The notes under the pieces are model-generated. The model made no database searches. It saw nothing but the letters and a program-made list of their open reading frames with translations, and was not told the DNA's origin. A stretch of 44,656 nt of DNA from Bacteroidota bacterium (GTDB lineage: Bacteria; Bacteroidota; Bacteroidia; Chitinophagales; Chitinophagaceae): positions 1 to 44,656 of the forward strand of contig JAKPSI010000094.1 of NCBI GenBank assembly GCA_029555415.1, read 5' to 3'. Each line of letters opens with the position of its first letter. Positions within the stretch are counted from its first letter, which is position 1. The position numbers were made by a program, and so were the translations under genes. This document shows, one piece after another, positions 1-8,469 of this stretch.

Positions 1-1754
1 CCAAATATGACGGTAACGCGAAAAGCTTTACTCCGCTCGTATTCTACGGTCCGAACAACGTGGACAATTCCATGAACGCGGATGGGTCAGCTGTAGTAGG
101 CAAACACAACAGCGTGGCTCATGAAAAAGCCAGCAACTTCAACTTTACGTGGGAATCCTTCGCCAACTATAACTTCAATGTGAAGAATGACCACCACTTT
201 GAAACCGTTCTTGGTTTCTCCATGGCCAAGATCACCGGTAATGCAGCTGGCGCATCCCGTCAGGATGTTCCGTTCAACTCATGGGAATTCGCCGACTTCA
301 CAGCAGCGGTAGGTAATAATACAGCTACCAATACCAATGCGCTGAGCGGCTACTACTATCAGTACTTCCGCAGGAACCTTTCCTTCTTCGGTCGTGTAAA
401 CTATGATTACCAGGACAGATACCTGGCTTCTTTCACAGCCCGTCGTGATGGTTCTTACGCCTTCGGTTCTGATAACAAATACGCCAACTTCTATTCCGGT
501 TCAGCCGGCTGGGTGGTAACGAAAGAGAAATTCTTCAACGTTAAATTCATCGATTACCTAAAGATCCGCGGCAGCTACGGTTCTATCGGTAATGAGAATG
601 TGAATCCCCAGTATGTGAGCATCATTACCGGCGGCCCGAGTTATGGACCTACCGCCAACAGTAATGGTTACACTTTCAATGATATTTTCTATCCCGGTTC
701 TACCGTGGGTTCTGCAGCCAACAACACCCTGCGCTGGGAAAAACAACTGCAAAGCAACGCGGGTTTCGATATGACCTTCTTCAAAAGGAAGTTCAATATT
801 TCAGCTGACTATTTCCAGAAGAAAGTGGACGGCCTGCTGTTCACCCCGAACGCTTCGCTCTATCTGGGTACTACACCTATCCCCACCGCCAATATCGGTT
901 CTACCAAGAGCAGTGGTATTGACATGAGTCTGGGTTATACAGAGACCATTGGTAAATCTTTCAAACTGAATACGTCCTTCACATTCACCCATGCGGTGAA
1001 TAAAGTGACAGCGACCAATGATGACGGTTCGGCCAAGATCAATGGTGGTGGTTATTTCAACGGACAGTCACAGACCGTGACCGTTTTCGAGAAAGGCCAG
1101 ACACCTGGTTATTTCTATGGTTACAAGACCATGGGCCTGTTCCAGAATTTCGCTGAGATCGCGGCTGCACCCACACAAACAGGTGCGGTGCCCGGTGATA
1201 TCCGTTATGTGGACATGAATGGTGACGGTAAGATCAATGCGGAAGATCAGACCAAGATCGGAGATCCTTTCCCGAAATTCACGATCGGCTGGAACCTCGG
1301 ACTGGAGTACAAGAATTTCGACTTTAACGCGTTCACGTACGCTTCCGTAGGCAATGATGTTTACCGCGCTTACGAAAGGAATGCGAACTATACCAATAAG
1401 TACAGGGCCGTGCTTGCACGCTGGACTGGTGAAGGAACAACCAATGACGCGCACAATCCGCGTTATTCCTTCACGGATGCCAACAGCAATATCCGCGTAT
1501 CTGACCGTTATGTTGAGGACGGATCTTTCATCAAGATCAAGAATCTGCAGTTAGGCTACACGTTCCCGGCTTCCATGACGAAAAAGGTTTTCAGTAAACT
1601 CCGTGTGTATGTGCAGGTGAAGAACGCTTACACCTTCACGAAGTACTCCGGCTTCGACCCCGAGATCTCAGGTGGTATCCTGGATTCCGGTATCGATCGC
1701 GGTGCTTATCCGCAAGCCCGTACTTATTCATTCGGACTTGATATCAAACTTTAA
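1..1754 (+). CDS. SusC-family TonB-dependent outer-membrane receptor, 3' part
   Basis: This is the C-terminal part of a SusC/RagA TonB-dependent transporter, which imports oligosaccharides across the outer membrane together with its SusD lid. The frame is open from base 3 to the TAA at 1752, so the signal peptide, carboxypeptidase-like domain and plug lie upstream of the window. About 580 residues are visible. They are rich in alternating aromatic/polar barrel strands, carry the repeated 'YGSIGNENV' and 'GDIRYVDMNGDGKIN' type loops typical of SusC barrels, and end in the usual aromatic strand (ARTYSFGLDIKL). A SusD gene follows after 24 bp, which confirms the assignment. It heads the operon that runs through the GH16 enzymes, so the cargo is inferred to be a beta-glucan. 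The GTG at 60 is an internal valine, not a start. Confidence 0.95.
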   Translation, partial: KYDGNAKSFTPLVFYGPNNVDNSMNADGSAVVGKHNSVAHEKASNFNFTWESFANYNFNVKNDHHFETVLGFSMAKITGNAAGASRQDVPFNSWEFADFTAAVGNNTATNTNALSGYYYQYFRRNLSFFGRVNYDYQDRYLASFTARRDGSYAFGSDNKYANFYSGSAGWVVTKEKFFNVKFIDYLKIRGSYGSIGNENVNPQYVSIITGGPSYGPTANSNGYTFNDIFYPGSTVGSAANNTLRWEKQLQSNAGFDMTFFKRKFNISADYFQKKVDGLLFTPNASLYLGTTPIPTANIGSTKSSGIDMSLGYTETIGKSFKLNTSFTFTHAVNKVTATNDDGSAKINGGGYFNGQSQTVTVFEKGQTPGYFYGYKTMGLFQNFAEIAAAPTQTGAVPGDIRYVDMNGDGKINAEDQTKIGDPFPKFTIGWNLGLEYKNFDFNAFTYASVGNDVYRAYERNANYTNKYRAVLARWTGEGTTNDAHNPRYSFTDANSNIRVSDRYVEDGSFIKIKNLQLGYTFPASMTKKVFSKLRVYVQVKNAYTFTKYSGFDPEISGGILDSGIDRGAYPQARTYSFGLDIKL

Positions 1755-1778
1755 ATCTCCACTCCAAATCATAAGATC

Positions 1779-3293
1779 ATGAAAAAAAGTACGATAAAAC
1801 TGATGAGCCTGCTGTTGCTGCTGCTCACGACTTTTACCGCCTGCAAAAAATGGGTGGACTATAATCCCCATGAGGATTTCCAGATCACTGATCAGGATTA
1901 TCTGCAGTCGGAGTCCGACTACCGCACCATGGCGGTCAGTGTATACTCACCCCTGCAATGGATCAACCAGGCTGTTGTGATCGGCGACATTGCTTCTGAC
2001 AATGCGGTCAGCGGTGGCGAGAACGCATCCGATGTACTGGCACTTCAGCAGATCGATGACTATACGCTCACGCCGGTGAATTCAACATTGACAGACCTCT
2101 GGCAATCCGCTTACGAAGGGATCAACCGTGCCAACTATATGCACCAGTACAAAGCGACCAACAAAGCCGGTGTAGCGGTCGATTTCGCCGGTAAGGACGC
2201 CTTATATGGTGAAGTATACTTCCTCCGCGCTTATTATTATTTCCATCTGGTACGTTTCTTCGGAGATGTTCCCCTGTTCGCGGATCACCGCCTTACCCTG
2301 AGTGAATCCAGAGCGCTGGCTCGTTCGCCTAAAGCGGATGTCTACAAACAGATTGAAACGGACCTGACTGCCGCCATCACTGTGCTGCCTGCTGTACAGG
2401 CACAAAAAGGCCGCATCACGAAATATGCAGCGCAAGCCCTGCTGGGTAAAGTTTATCTCTATGAGAATAAATTCGACGCCGCAGCAACCATGCTCGACAA
2501 TGTGATCAACGCGAACGCGTTCACACTTGTTTCCAACTATGCTTCCATGTTCCTTGCATCTGGTGAGAACGGACCTGAATCCTTATTCGAGATCCAGTAC
2601 TCCAACGCTTCCCCTTATTATAACTGGGGTGGTGCCACACGTGGTCAGGGTAACTATGCGGTACAGCAATGCGGTATCCGCGGACTGAATGGTACTGCAG
2701 CGATGCCATATGCAGCTGGCTGGAGCACCAACCTGCCGACGCAGAACCTCGCGAACGCTTATGCGGCGGGTGACCAGCGCAAGGCAGCGACTTGCCTGGA
2801 TATCGAGGCCTACAAGACCGCGAATCCTTCCTTTAATATCACTTATCAGGTAGCACCCTATAAGAATACCGGATTGTACAGTCAGAAATACCTGCCCCGT
2901 AAAGGTGAAACTTCCGGACAGGTGGAACTGAACTATACCAACAATCACCGGATCATCCGTTATGCGGATGTATTGCTGATGGCAGCTGAAGCCTGGAACC
3001 GTGCCACCACACCCAATGATGTGAAAGCACAGGGTTATCTGAATCAGGTACGTCAGCGCGCATTCGGCGACAACCTGCATAACATCACCGCTACCGGTAC
3101 TGCACTCAAAACAGCGATCTGGGATGAACGCAGGCTGGAACTGGCGATGGAAGGTGATCGTTTCTTTGACCTGGTGCGCACCGGACAGGCAGCGGCCAAG
3201 ATCGCCAATTTCACAGCGGGCAAGAACGAATTGTTCCCCATCCCGCAGGCTGAAGTTCAGATCTCCGGTCTCACACAAAATCCCGGTTATTAA
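1779..3293 (+). CDS. SusD/RagB-family glycan-binding lipoprotein
   Basis: This is the surface lid of the SusC transporter; it captures glycan and delivers it to the barrel. The 504 residues match the family's usual length. The N-terminus is a lipoprotein signal with Cys22 followed by KKW. The body shows the TPR-like helical pattern of SusD: 'YGEVYFLRAYYYFHLVRFFGDVPL' split around residues 145-168, 'KGRITKYAAQALLGKVYLY' near 205-225, and the C-terminal 'RYADVLLMAAEAWNRA' and 'ERRLELAMEGDRFFDLVRTG' segments characteristic of RagB/SusD. The protein ends in the conserved 'LFPIPQAEV...LTQNPGY'. It lies 24 bp after susC and 25 bp before the next lipoprotein, so co-transcription is expected. The ligand is inferred from the neighbouring GH16 genes, not read from the sequence. 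Confidence 0.96.
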   Translation: MKKSTIKLMSLLLLLLTTFTACKKWVDYNPHEDFQITDQDYLQSESDYRTMAVSVYSPLQWINQAVVIGDIASDNAVSGGENASDVLALQQIDDYTLTPVNSTLTDLWQSAYEGINRANYMHQYKATNKAGVAVDFAGKDALYGEVYFLRAYYYFHLVRFFGDVPLFADHRLTLSESRALARSPKADVYKQIETDLTAAITVLPAVQAQKGRITKYAAQALLGKVYLYENKFDAAATMLDNVINANAFTLVSNYASMFLASGENGPESLFEIQYSNASPYYNWGGATRGQGNYAVQQCGIRGLNGTAAMPYAAGWSTNLPTQNLANAYAAGDQRKAATCLDIEAYKTANPSFNITYQVAPYKNTGLYSQKYLPRKGETSGQVELNYTNNHRIIRYADVLLMAAEAWNRATTPNDVKAQGYLNQVRQRAFGDNLHNITATGTALKTAIWDERRLELAMEGDRFFDLVRTGQAAAKIANFTAGKNELFPIPQAEVQISGLTQNPGY

Positions 3294-3318
3294 TACCTGA
3301 ATCATTAAAACTGCAATC

Positions 3319-5391
3319 ATGAAAGCAATAAAATATATTCTCGGCCTGGCGTTCATCGCGTCGCTGATAGCGGGCTGTAAGAAGGACACATATAATGATG
3401 TTTCCTTCGTGGCCGCAGGTGCTGCACCTGATGCGCTGTCGGTGCTCTTCGAGATCACACAGGACAACAGTGGTCTGGTGACCATCACCCCCAATGGCGC
3501 GGGTGCCGTTACTTATGATGTTTTTTATGGTGACGCGACCACTACACCGGCCAAAGTAGCCGCCGGTAAGAACACCAAGCATACCTATGCGGAAGGCGTT
3601 TATAATGTGAAGATCGTGGCGCATTCCGTGAACGGAAAGACCACGGAGCTGACCAAGCAACTGACCGTTTCGTTCCGTGCCCCTGAGAACCTGCAGGTAA
3701 CGGTGGCGATCGATGCATCCAATAATTTCAAAGTGAATGTATCGGCCAGTGCATTGTATGAAACCAATTTCAGGGTTTACTTCGGTGTATCCCCGACAGA
3801 AACACCTGTTGCCTTCCTGGAAGGACAAACCGTAAGTCATGTGTACACTGCGACCGGTACCTATAATGTGAAGATCGTGGCACTCAGCGGTGGCGCGGCT
3901 ACGACCCAGCAGATCGTACCGGTTACGATCGTTGATCCGATCCTGCTTCCCCTGACATTCGAGTCATCTACGATCAACTATGCATTCAATAATTTTGATG
4001 GTGGTAACGCAACGGTCATCGCCAATCCTCAGGCGAACGGTATCAATACCAGCGCCAAAGTGGGTAAGATGATCAAAGGACCCGGTGGTCAGGTTTGGGG
4101 CGGATCATGGATCGGCCTGAGCGGCCCGATCGATTTTTCCGCTAACAAAGTGTTCCGTATGAAAGTATATTCTCCCCGCGTTGGCGCGAAAGTGCTGCTG
4201 AAAGTGGAGAATGCTTCCAATGGCGCGATCAGTTATGAAAAAGAAGCGACCTGTTCCGTAGCCAATACATGGGAAGACCTGGTATTCGATTACTCTGGTA
4301 TCAATACGGCCAACAGCTATCATCACATCGTACTCATTTTTGAACTGGGTACCGTTGGCGATGGCAGTGCGAACTATACCTTCCTGTTCGATGATATCCG
4401 TTTGACCAATTCGATCCCGGCAAGCCTGCTGGCACTTCCGGTCACTTTCGATCAGGCAGGTATCAACTATGCCATGACCGATTTCGGTGGCAACAGTACG
4501 GTGACAGCAGCAGACCCTGCCAATGCAGCGAATAATGTAAAGAAGACCACGAAACCGAATGGCGCTGAAACATGGGCTGGTACAACGATCGGTGCAGGCT
4601 TTACCGCTCCGCTCGCTTTCTCCGCTACCGCAACACAAATGAGTGTACGTGTATATTCACCCGCTGCCGGACTTCCGGTTCGTTTGAAAGTGGAAGACAG
4701 GAATAACAACACCCATTCTGTTGAAACCGAGAAACTGACGACCGTAGCCAATGCATGGGAAACACTGGTATTTGATTTCAGGAATCAGGCGAGCGGAACA
4801 GCCGCACTGAACCTGGCCTATACTTATGATATGGCTTCCATCTTCTTTGATTTCAATACAGCCGGTAATGGTAAGATCTTCTACTGGGATGATGTGACCT
4901 TCCTGCCCGTGAATCTGGCAGGCCTGGAGTTGCCGCTTGATTTTGAATCCGGCACCCTGAACTACACATTCACCAATTTTGACGGAGGAAATGTGACCAT
5001 CGTCAACAACCCTGCTTCCGGTGGTATCAATACCAGCGCTAAAGTGGGCAAGATGGTGAAGAACGCCGGACAGCCCTGGGGTGGTTCCTTCATTACACTG
5101 GATGCGCCGATCAGTTTCGGAGCGCTGCGTACTTTCAAAATGAAAGTATGGTCGCCCCGCGTTGGTGCCAAAGTGCTTTTGAAAGTTGAGAACCTCACCA
5201 ATGGTGGTATCAGTTTTGAAAAGGAAGTAACGACAACGGTAGCGAATGGCTGGGAAGAACTGACCTTCGACTATACGGGTATCAATGTTGCCAATTCATA
5301 CCAGAAAGTGGTGCTGATCTTCGATAATGGCACTATGGGTGATGGCTCATCAAACTTCACTTTCTATTTTGACGACATCAGGCTTAACTAA
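3319..5391 (+). CDS. PKD and triple glycan-binding-module surface lipoprotein (SusE-position)
   Basis: Probable surface glycan-binding protein in the SusE/SusF position of the locus. It has a lipoprotein signal with Cys20 then KKD. Two PKD/Ig-like beta domains follow, at about residues 35-117 and 120-205, both with the 'YDVFYGD...HTYAEGVYNVKIVA' pattern. Three jelly-roll modules of about 155 residues then run at roughly 210-368, 372-530 and 539-690. Each opens with 'LP(L/V)(T/D)F(E/D)' and closes with an aromatic 'F(D/W)D(D)(I/V)' strand. Modules 1 and 3 are very similar ('SPRVGAKVLLKVEN' in both). Module 2 is a divergent version ('SPAAGLPVRLKVEDRN'). No catalytic motif is visible. Such carbohydrate-binding lipoproteins with PKD domains are typical of laminarin loci in Bacteroidota. 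Binding specificity is inferred from context. Confidence 0.85.
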   Translation: MKAIKYILGLAFIASLIAGCKKDTYNDVSFVAAGAAPDALSVLFEITQDNSGLVTITPNGAGAVTYDVFYGDATTTPAKVAAGKNTKHTYAEGVYNVKIVAHSVNGKTTELTKQLTVSFRAPENLQVTVAIDASNNFKVNVSASALYETNFRVYFGVSPTETPVAFLEGQTVSHVYTATGTYNVKIVALSGGAATTQQIVPVTIVDPILLPLTFESSTINYAFNNFDGGNATVIANPQANGINTSAKVGKMIKGPGGQVWGGSWIGLSGPIDFSANKVFRMKVYSPRVGAKVLLKVENASNGAISYEKEATCSVANTWEDLVFDYSGINTANSYHHIVLIFELGTVGDGSANYTFLFDDIRLTNSIPASLLALPVTFDQAGINYAMTDFGGNSTVTAADPANAANNVKKTTKPNGAETWAGTTIGAGFTAPLAFSATATQMSVRVYSPAAGLPVRLKVEDRNNNTHSVETEKLTTVANAWETLVFDFRNQASGTAALNLAYTYDMASIFFDFNTAGNGKIFYWDDVTFLPVNLAGLELPLDFESGTLNYTFTNFDGGNVTIVNNPASGGINTSAKVGKMVKNAGQPWGGSFITLDAPISFGALRTFKMKVWSPRVGAKVLLKVENLTNGGISFEKEVTTTVANGWEELTFDYTGINVANSYQKVVLIFDNGTMGDGSSNFTFYFDDIRLN

Positions 5392-5408
5392 CATCAAAAA
5401 CAAGAATC

Positions 5409-6308
5409 ATGTCTAATAAAATATTATCATTCGCCCTCTTCCTGACCGCCCTCGTTACGGTTGGCGTCAGTTGTAAGAAGACCAGCTATTCCTTCGGCGA
5501 GCTGAAAGCGCCATCAGGACTCGCGCTCACCGCTACCGTTGCAGGAGTGGATGGCTCCAATCCCAACGGGAACGGTACCGGTATCGTAAACATCAATGTC
5601 ACCTCAACCGGTGCATTGACCTATAACATCGATTTCGGTGACGGGGTGACCAAAGTGGTCCCCTCCGGTGTGATCGCCTACAAATACACCAATCCCGGAA
5701 CCGGTTCTTATACCATTTCTGTGAACGCTATCGGAACAGGTGGTTCCATTTCAACGATCAGCAAACGCGTGACCGTATTCGTTGCCTTTGAGATCCCGGC
5801 TTATATCGTTACCGATCTGACCGGTGGTGCTTCCAAAATTTGGATCACCGACAAAGATGCGAACGGACACTTCGGTGTTGGTCCCAATGACGCTTTCGCG
5901 CCCATCTGGTATGCAGCAGGTCCGAACACACGTGAACCCTGCGCTTACGATGACGAGATCACTTTCTCCAAAGATGGTATCGGCCGTATCTTCATGAACG
6001 TGGATAATAAAGGTCAATCCTTCTCCATCGGTGCGTCATCCGCATTCTATGGTTTTGGTGGTGGCGATAATTGTTATGGTGTTGCTACAGGCGGAAATAA
6101 GCAACTGGCATTCATGGATGCCACTTCAACTTCCACGCCGTCTCAATCCACCCGCGTCCAATTCACCGTTCCTGGCAACGGGATCATTAATTTTGGAACA
6201 GGCGGTACCACGTACGAGATCCTGGATATCACGACAACAACGATCTCCCTGCGGAATATCGGTATCGATGGTAACTCATGGTATCAGAAACTCAAGGTAA
6301 AACCCTGA
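5409..6308 (+). CDS. PKD-containing lipoprotein with C-terminal beta domain (glycan binding, putative)
   Basis: A 299-residue lipoprotein with Cys22 followed by KKT. Residues ~33-125 form a PKD-type domain ('YNIDFGDGVTKVVPSGVIAYKY' region, then 'GSYTISVNAIGTGG'), closely similar to the N-terminal domain of the next gene. Residues ~130-299 form a separate beta-rich domain with 'WITDKDANGHFGVGP', a Cys in 'EPCAYDDEITFSKDG', and a glycine/aromatic stretch 'FYGFGGGDNCYG'. I see no glycoside hydrolase catalytic pair. Domains of this kind recur beside GH16 enzymes in Bacteroidota laminarin loci, so a non-catalytic surface binder is the best reading. Only 4 bp separate it from the PKD-GH16 gene, which argues for tight co-expression. 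A weak enzyme activity cannot be ruled out from sequence. Confidence 0.75.
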   Translation: MSNKILSFALFLTALVTVGVSCKKTSYSFGELKAPSGLALTATVAGVDGSNPNGNGTGIVNINVTSTGALTYNIDFGDGVTKVVPSGVIAYKYTNPGTGSYTISVNAIGTGGSISTISKRVTVFVAFEIPAYIVTDLTGGASKIWITDKDANGHFGVGPNDAFAPIWYAAGPNTREPCAYDDEITFSKDGIGRIFMNVDNKGQSFSIGASSAFYGFGGGDNCYGVATGGNKQLAFMDATSTSTPSQSTRVQFTVPGNGIINFGTGGTTYEILDITTTTISLRNIGIDGNSWYQKLKVKP

Positions 6309-6312
6309 TCAT

Positions 6313-7335
6313 ATGAAACGATTGTCATTGCTTTTCCTTTCCAGCATCCTGTTGTCGGCGTCCTGTCATAAAAAGGGCTCTACGCCGGCCAATCCTGCAC
6401 CCACTAATCTCACGCTGAATGCGGTAGTGAGTACGGATAACAGCGGTAATGTGTCATTCACGGCAAGCGCGACCAACGCGGTGACCTATGACTTCGATTA
6501 CGGGAATGGCATTTTTGCAACCGTTCCTTCCGGTGTCGTTACTTATAAGTATACGGCTTCCGGGACCTACACCGTAAATGTGATCGCCAAAAGTTCAGGC
6601 GGTCAGACCATTTCCAAATCGACCACGGTCACGGTCACAGTTGTGCAATCACTCGTCTGGTCCGATGAATTCGACATTCCCGGAGCACCCGATCCTGCCA
6701 AATGGGGATATGATCTTGGTGCAGGGGGATGGGGAAACAACGAATCGCAGTATTACACGAACCGGCTCGAGAATGCCAGTATTTCCAACGGAACACTGAA
6801 GATCACCGCCAAAGCGGAAAGCTTTTCAGGCAGCAATTATACTTCTGCCCGCTTACTGAGCAAAGGCAAGTATTCCGTGAAATATGGTAAGATCGAGTTC
6901 AGGGCCAAACTGCCCGCCGGTGGCGGCACCTGGCCGGCGTTGTGGATGCTGGGCGATAATCTTTCTTCAGTGGGTTGGCCTGCCTGTGGTGAGATCGATG
7001 TGATGGAACACCTCGGCAATCAGCTGAACAAGATCTACAGCACGATACACTATACCGGTCATTCCGGCGGCGGTGGCGTAGGCAGTACAACGACGATCAC
7101 GAACGCAACGACCGAATTCCATATTTATTCACTGGAATGGACGGACACCCAACTGAAATTCTCAGTGGATGGCACACCATTCTTCACGACCGCGAACAAC
7201 ACGGCATCGATGCCCTTCAACCAGAATTTCTTCTTCATCATGAACGTAGCGATGGGCGGGAATTTCGGCGGAGCGATCGACCCGGCATTCACCAGCGGTG
7301 TGATGGAAGTGGACTATGTCCGTGTCTATCAGTGA
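6313..7335 (+). CDS. PKD-GH16 surface lipoprotein, laminarinase-type endo-beta-glucanase
   Basis: Endo-acting beta-glucan hydrolase of family GH16, anchored in the membrane as a lipoprotein (Cys18, then HKK). Residues ~27-110 are a PKD domain nearly matching that of the preceding gene. Residues ~115-340 are the GH16 jelly roll, starting 'LVWSDEF'. The catalytic ExDxxE motif reads E227-I-D229-V-M-E232, with E227 the expected nucleophile and E232 the acid/base. It carries 'YTSARLLSKGKYSVKYGKIE' and 'FRAKLPAGGGTWPALWML', both laminarinase-type landmarks, and ends in the family's 'MEVDYVRVYQ'. It probably cuts long beta-1,3-glucan at the cell surface before SusCD import. Activity on mixed-linkage glucan is an alternative. 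It is the last gene of the tightly spaced susC operon. Confidence 0.93.
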   Translation: MKRLSLLFLSSILLSASCHKKGSTPANPAPTNLTLNAVVSTDNSGNVSFTASATNAVTYDFDYGNGIFATVPSGVVTYKYTASGTYTVNVIAKSSGGQTISKSTTVTVTVVQSLVWSDEFDIPGAPDPAKWGYDLGAGGWGNNESQYYTNRLENASISNGTLKITAKAESFSGSNYTSARLLSKGKYSVKYGKIEFRAKLPAGGGTWPALWMLGDNLSSVGWPACGEIDVMEHLGNQLNKIYSTIHYTGHSGGGGVGSTTTITNATTEFHIYSLEWTDTQLKFSVDGTPFFTTANNTASMPFNQNFFFIMNVAMGGNFGGAIDPAFTSGVMEVDYVRVYQ

Positions 7336-7402
7336 TAAGTTCTTTACATAGCTGTAATTGTATAGCATAAGCATGCAGCATTAATATTAGCAGTCGTCAG
7401 AG

Positions 7403-7447
7403 AGCGGACGTAATTACCTGTTCAGGTGGAAACCTCCGCTTTCTTTT
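7403..7447 (+). terminator. possible intrinsic terminator after the PKD-GH16 gene
   Basis: AGCGGA at 7403-7408 pairs with TCCGCT at 7435-7440, and an inner CCTG/CAGG pair (7417-7426) can extend the fold. A T-rich run TTCTTTTTC follows. The outer stem is only 6 bp with a long loop, so it is weak. It would separate the susC operon from the second GH16 or attenuate read-through into it. Confidence 0.4.
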
Positions 7448-7480
7448 TCAATCAATAAGGTTCTTTCTAAAAATAGTATC

Positions 7481-8299
7481 ATGAGAATCATTCAATGGAA
7501 AGCAGCGATGGCGCTTGCCCTCGTTGTGATGTCCCTGTTCAGCTTGCCCGCTGCAGGACAATCCGCTTACAAAAAACTGGTCTGGTCCGATGAATTCAGC
7601 AAGGCCGGACTTCCCGACAGTACCAAATGGGGTTACGACAAAGGCCGTGGCTGTCCGCAGAACTGCGGATGGGGAAACCATGAACTCCAGTATTATACCT
7701 GGAACCGTTCCGAGAACGCGCGTGTTGAAAATGGTAATCTCATCATCGAAGCCCGCAAGGAAAAATTCGAGGATTGTAATTACACTTCCGCAAGACTGGT
7801 CACCCGGAACAAAGGCGACTGGAAATATGGCCGGATGGAGATCCGCGCCAAACTGCCCGCCGGTACCGGCATGTGGCCCGCGATCTGGATGCTGCCCACC
7901 CAATGGAAATATGGCGGCTGGCCCACCAGCGGCGAGATCGACATCATGGAGAATGTGGGCTACTGGCCCGACACCGTGATCGGCACCGTGCATACTGATG
8001 CATATAACGGCATGAAAGGAACGCAGAAAACAAAAGGTGTTCAACGCAAGGATATCTCATCAGCCTTCCATGTATATGCCATCGAGTGGAATGCGGATTC
8101 CATCGCGTTCTTCGTCGATAATGAGAAATACCATGTGTTCGCCAATGATAAAAGCGGCGTGGCCGGATGGCCCTTCGACCAGGATTTTCATCTGCTGCTG
8201 AATATCGCGGTAGGTGGCGACTGGGGCGGAAAATTCGGCGTGAACGATGCCATATTCCCCCAGCAGATGCAGGTGGATTATGTGCGCGTATATCAATAA
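7481..8299 (+). CDS. GH16 laminarinase-type beta-glucanase, secreted or periplasmic
   Basis: A second GH16 enzyme, 272 residues: a single GH16 domain behind a type I signal peptide ending around 'LPAAGQ' (residues ~1-27). There is no lipobox, so it is likely periplasmic or released, unlike the upstream lipoprotein. The fold begins 'KLVWSDEFSKAGLPDSTKWGY'. The catalytic motif is E152-I-D154-I-M-E157. A Cys-bearing loop 'GRGCPQNCGWGNHELQYY' sits near the active-site cleft and is absent from the first enzyme. The C-terminus is the usual 'MQVDYVRVYQ'. A plausible division of labour is that the lipoprotein GH16 makes oligosaccharides outside and this enzyme shortens imported chains. The 145-bp gap upstream leaves room for its own promoter, but I found no clear TAnnTTTG box there. 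Confidence 0.93.
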   Translation: MRIIQWKAAMALALVVMSLFSLPAAGQSAYKKLVWSDEFSKAGLPDSTKWGYDKGRGCPQNCGWGNHELQYYTWNRSENARVENGNLIIEARKEKFEDCNYTSARLVTRNKGDWKYGRMEIRAKLPAGTGMWPAIWMLPTQWKYGGWPTSGEIDIMENVGYWPDTVIGTVHTDAYNGMKGTQKTKGVQRKDISSAFHVYAIEWNADSIAFFVDNEKYHVFANDKSGVAGWPFDQDFHLLLNIAVGGDWGGKFGVNDAIFPQQMQVDYVRVYQ

Positions 8300-8308
8300 A
8301 CTTCTTCT

Positions 8309-8395
8309 GTAACCCTTGCAGGGGTTACTGTTCTGGCAAATCTTCCGGGCCTTTTGCGCCCGGGTAACCCCGACCGTAGCGTCGGGGTTTTTCAT
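8309..8395 (+). terminator. intrinsic terminator preceded by two further hairpins
   Basis: Three consecutive hairpins follow the GH16 stop: GTAACCC/GGGTTAC (8309-8315 with 8322-8328), CCGGGC/GCCCGG (8345-8350 with 8358-8363), and the terminator proper AACCCCGAC/GTCGGGGTT (8366-8374 with 8381-8389), which runs into TTTTTC. The last has a 9-bp GC-rich stem and a 6-nt loop. Confidence 0.85.
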
Positions 8396-8469
8396 TTTCA
8401 TCAGTCATTTGCTCATTGCTATTTCTTAAATTGGGTGATAACAATAACGGTTAGCTGAAAATCCCCGCC

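Noticed and set aside
760-925. Possible protease function for the two T9SS proteins because of their P-type domains (residue numbers given here)
   Set aside because: No subtilisin-like Asp/His/Ser triad or its flanking motifs are visible in either protein.
2583-3494. Minus-strand ORF of 303 codons
   Set aside because: Antisense to susD and the start of the next lipoprotein gene; product has no recognisable motif, and a shadow of biased codons explains it.
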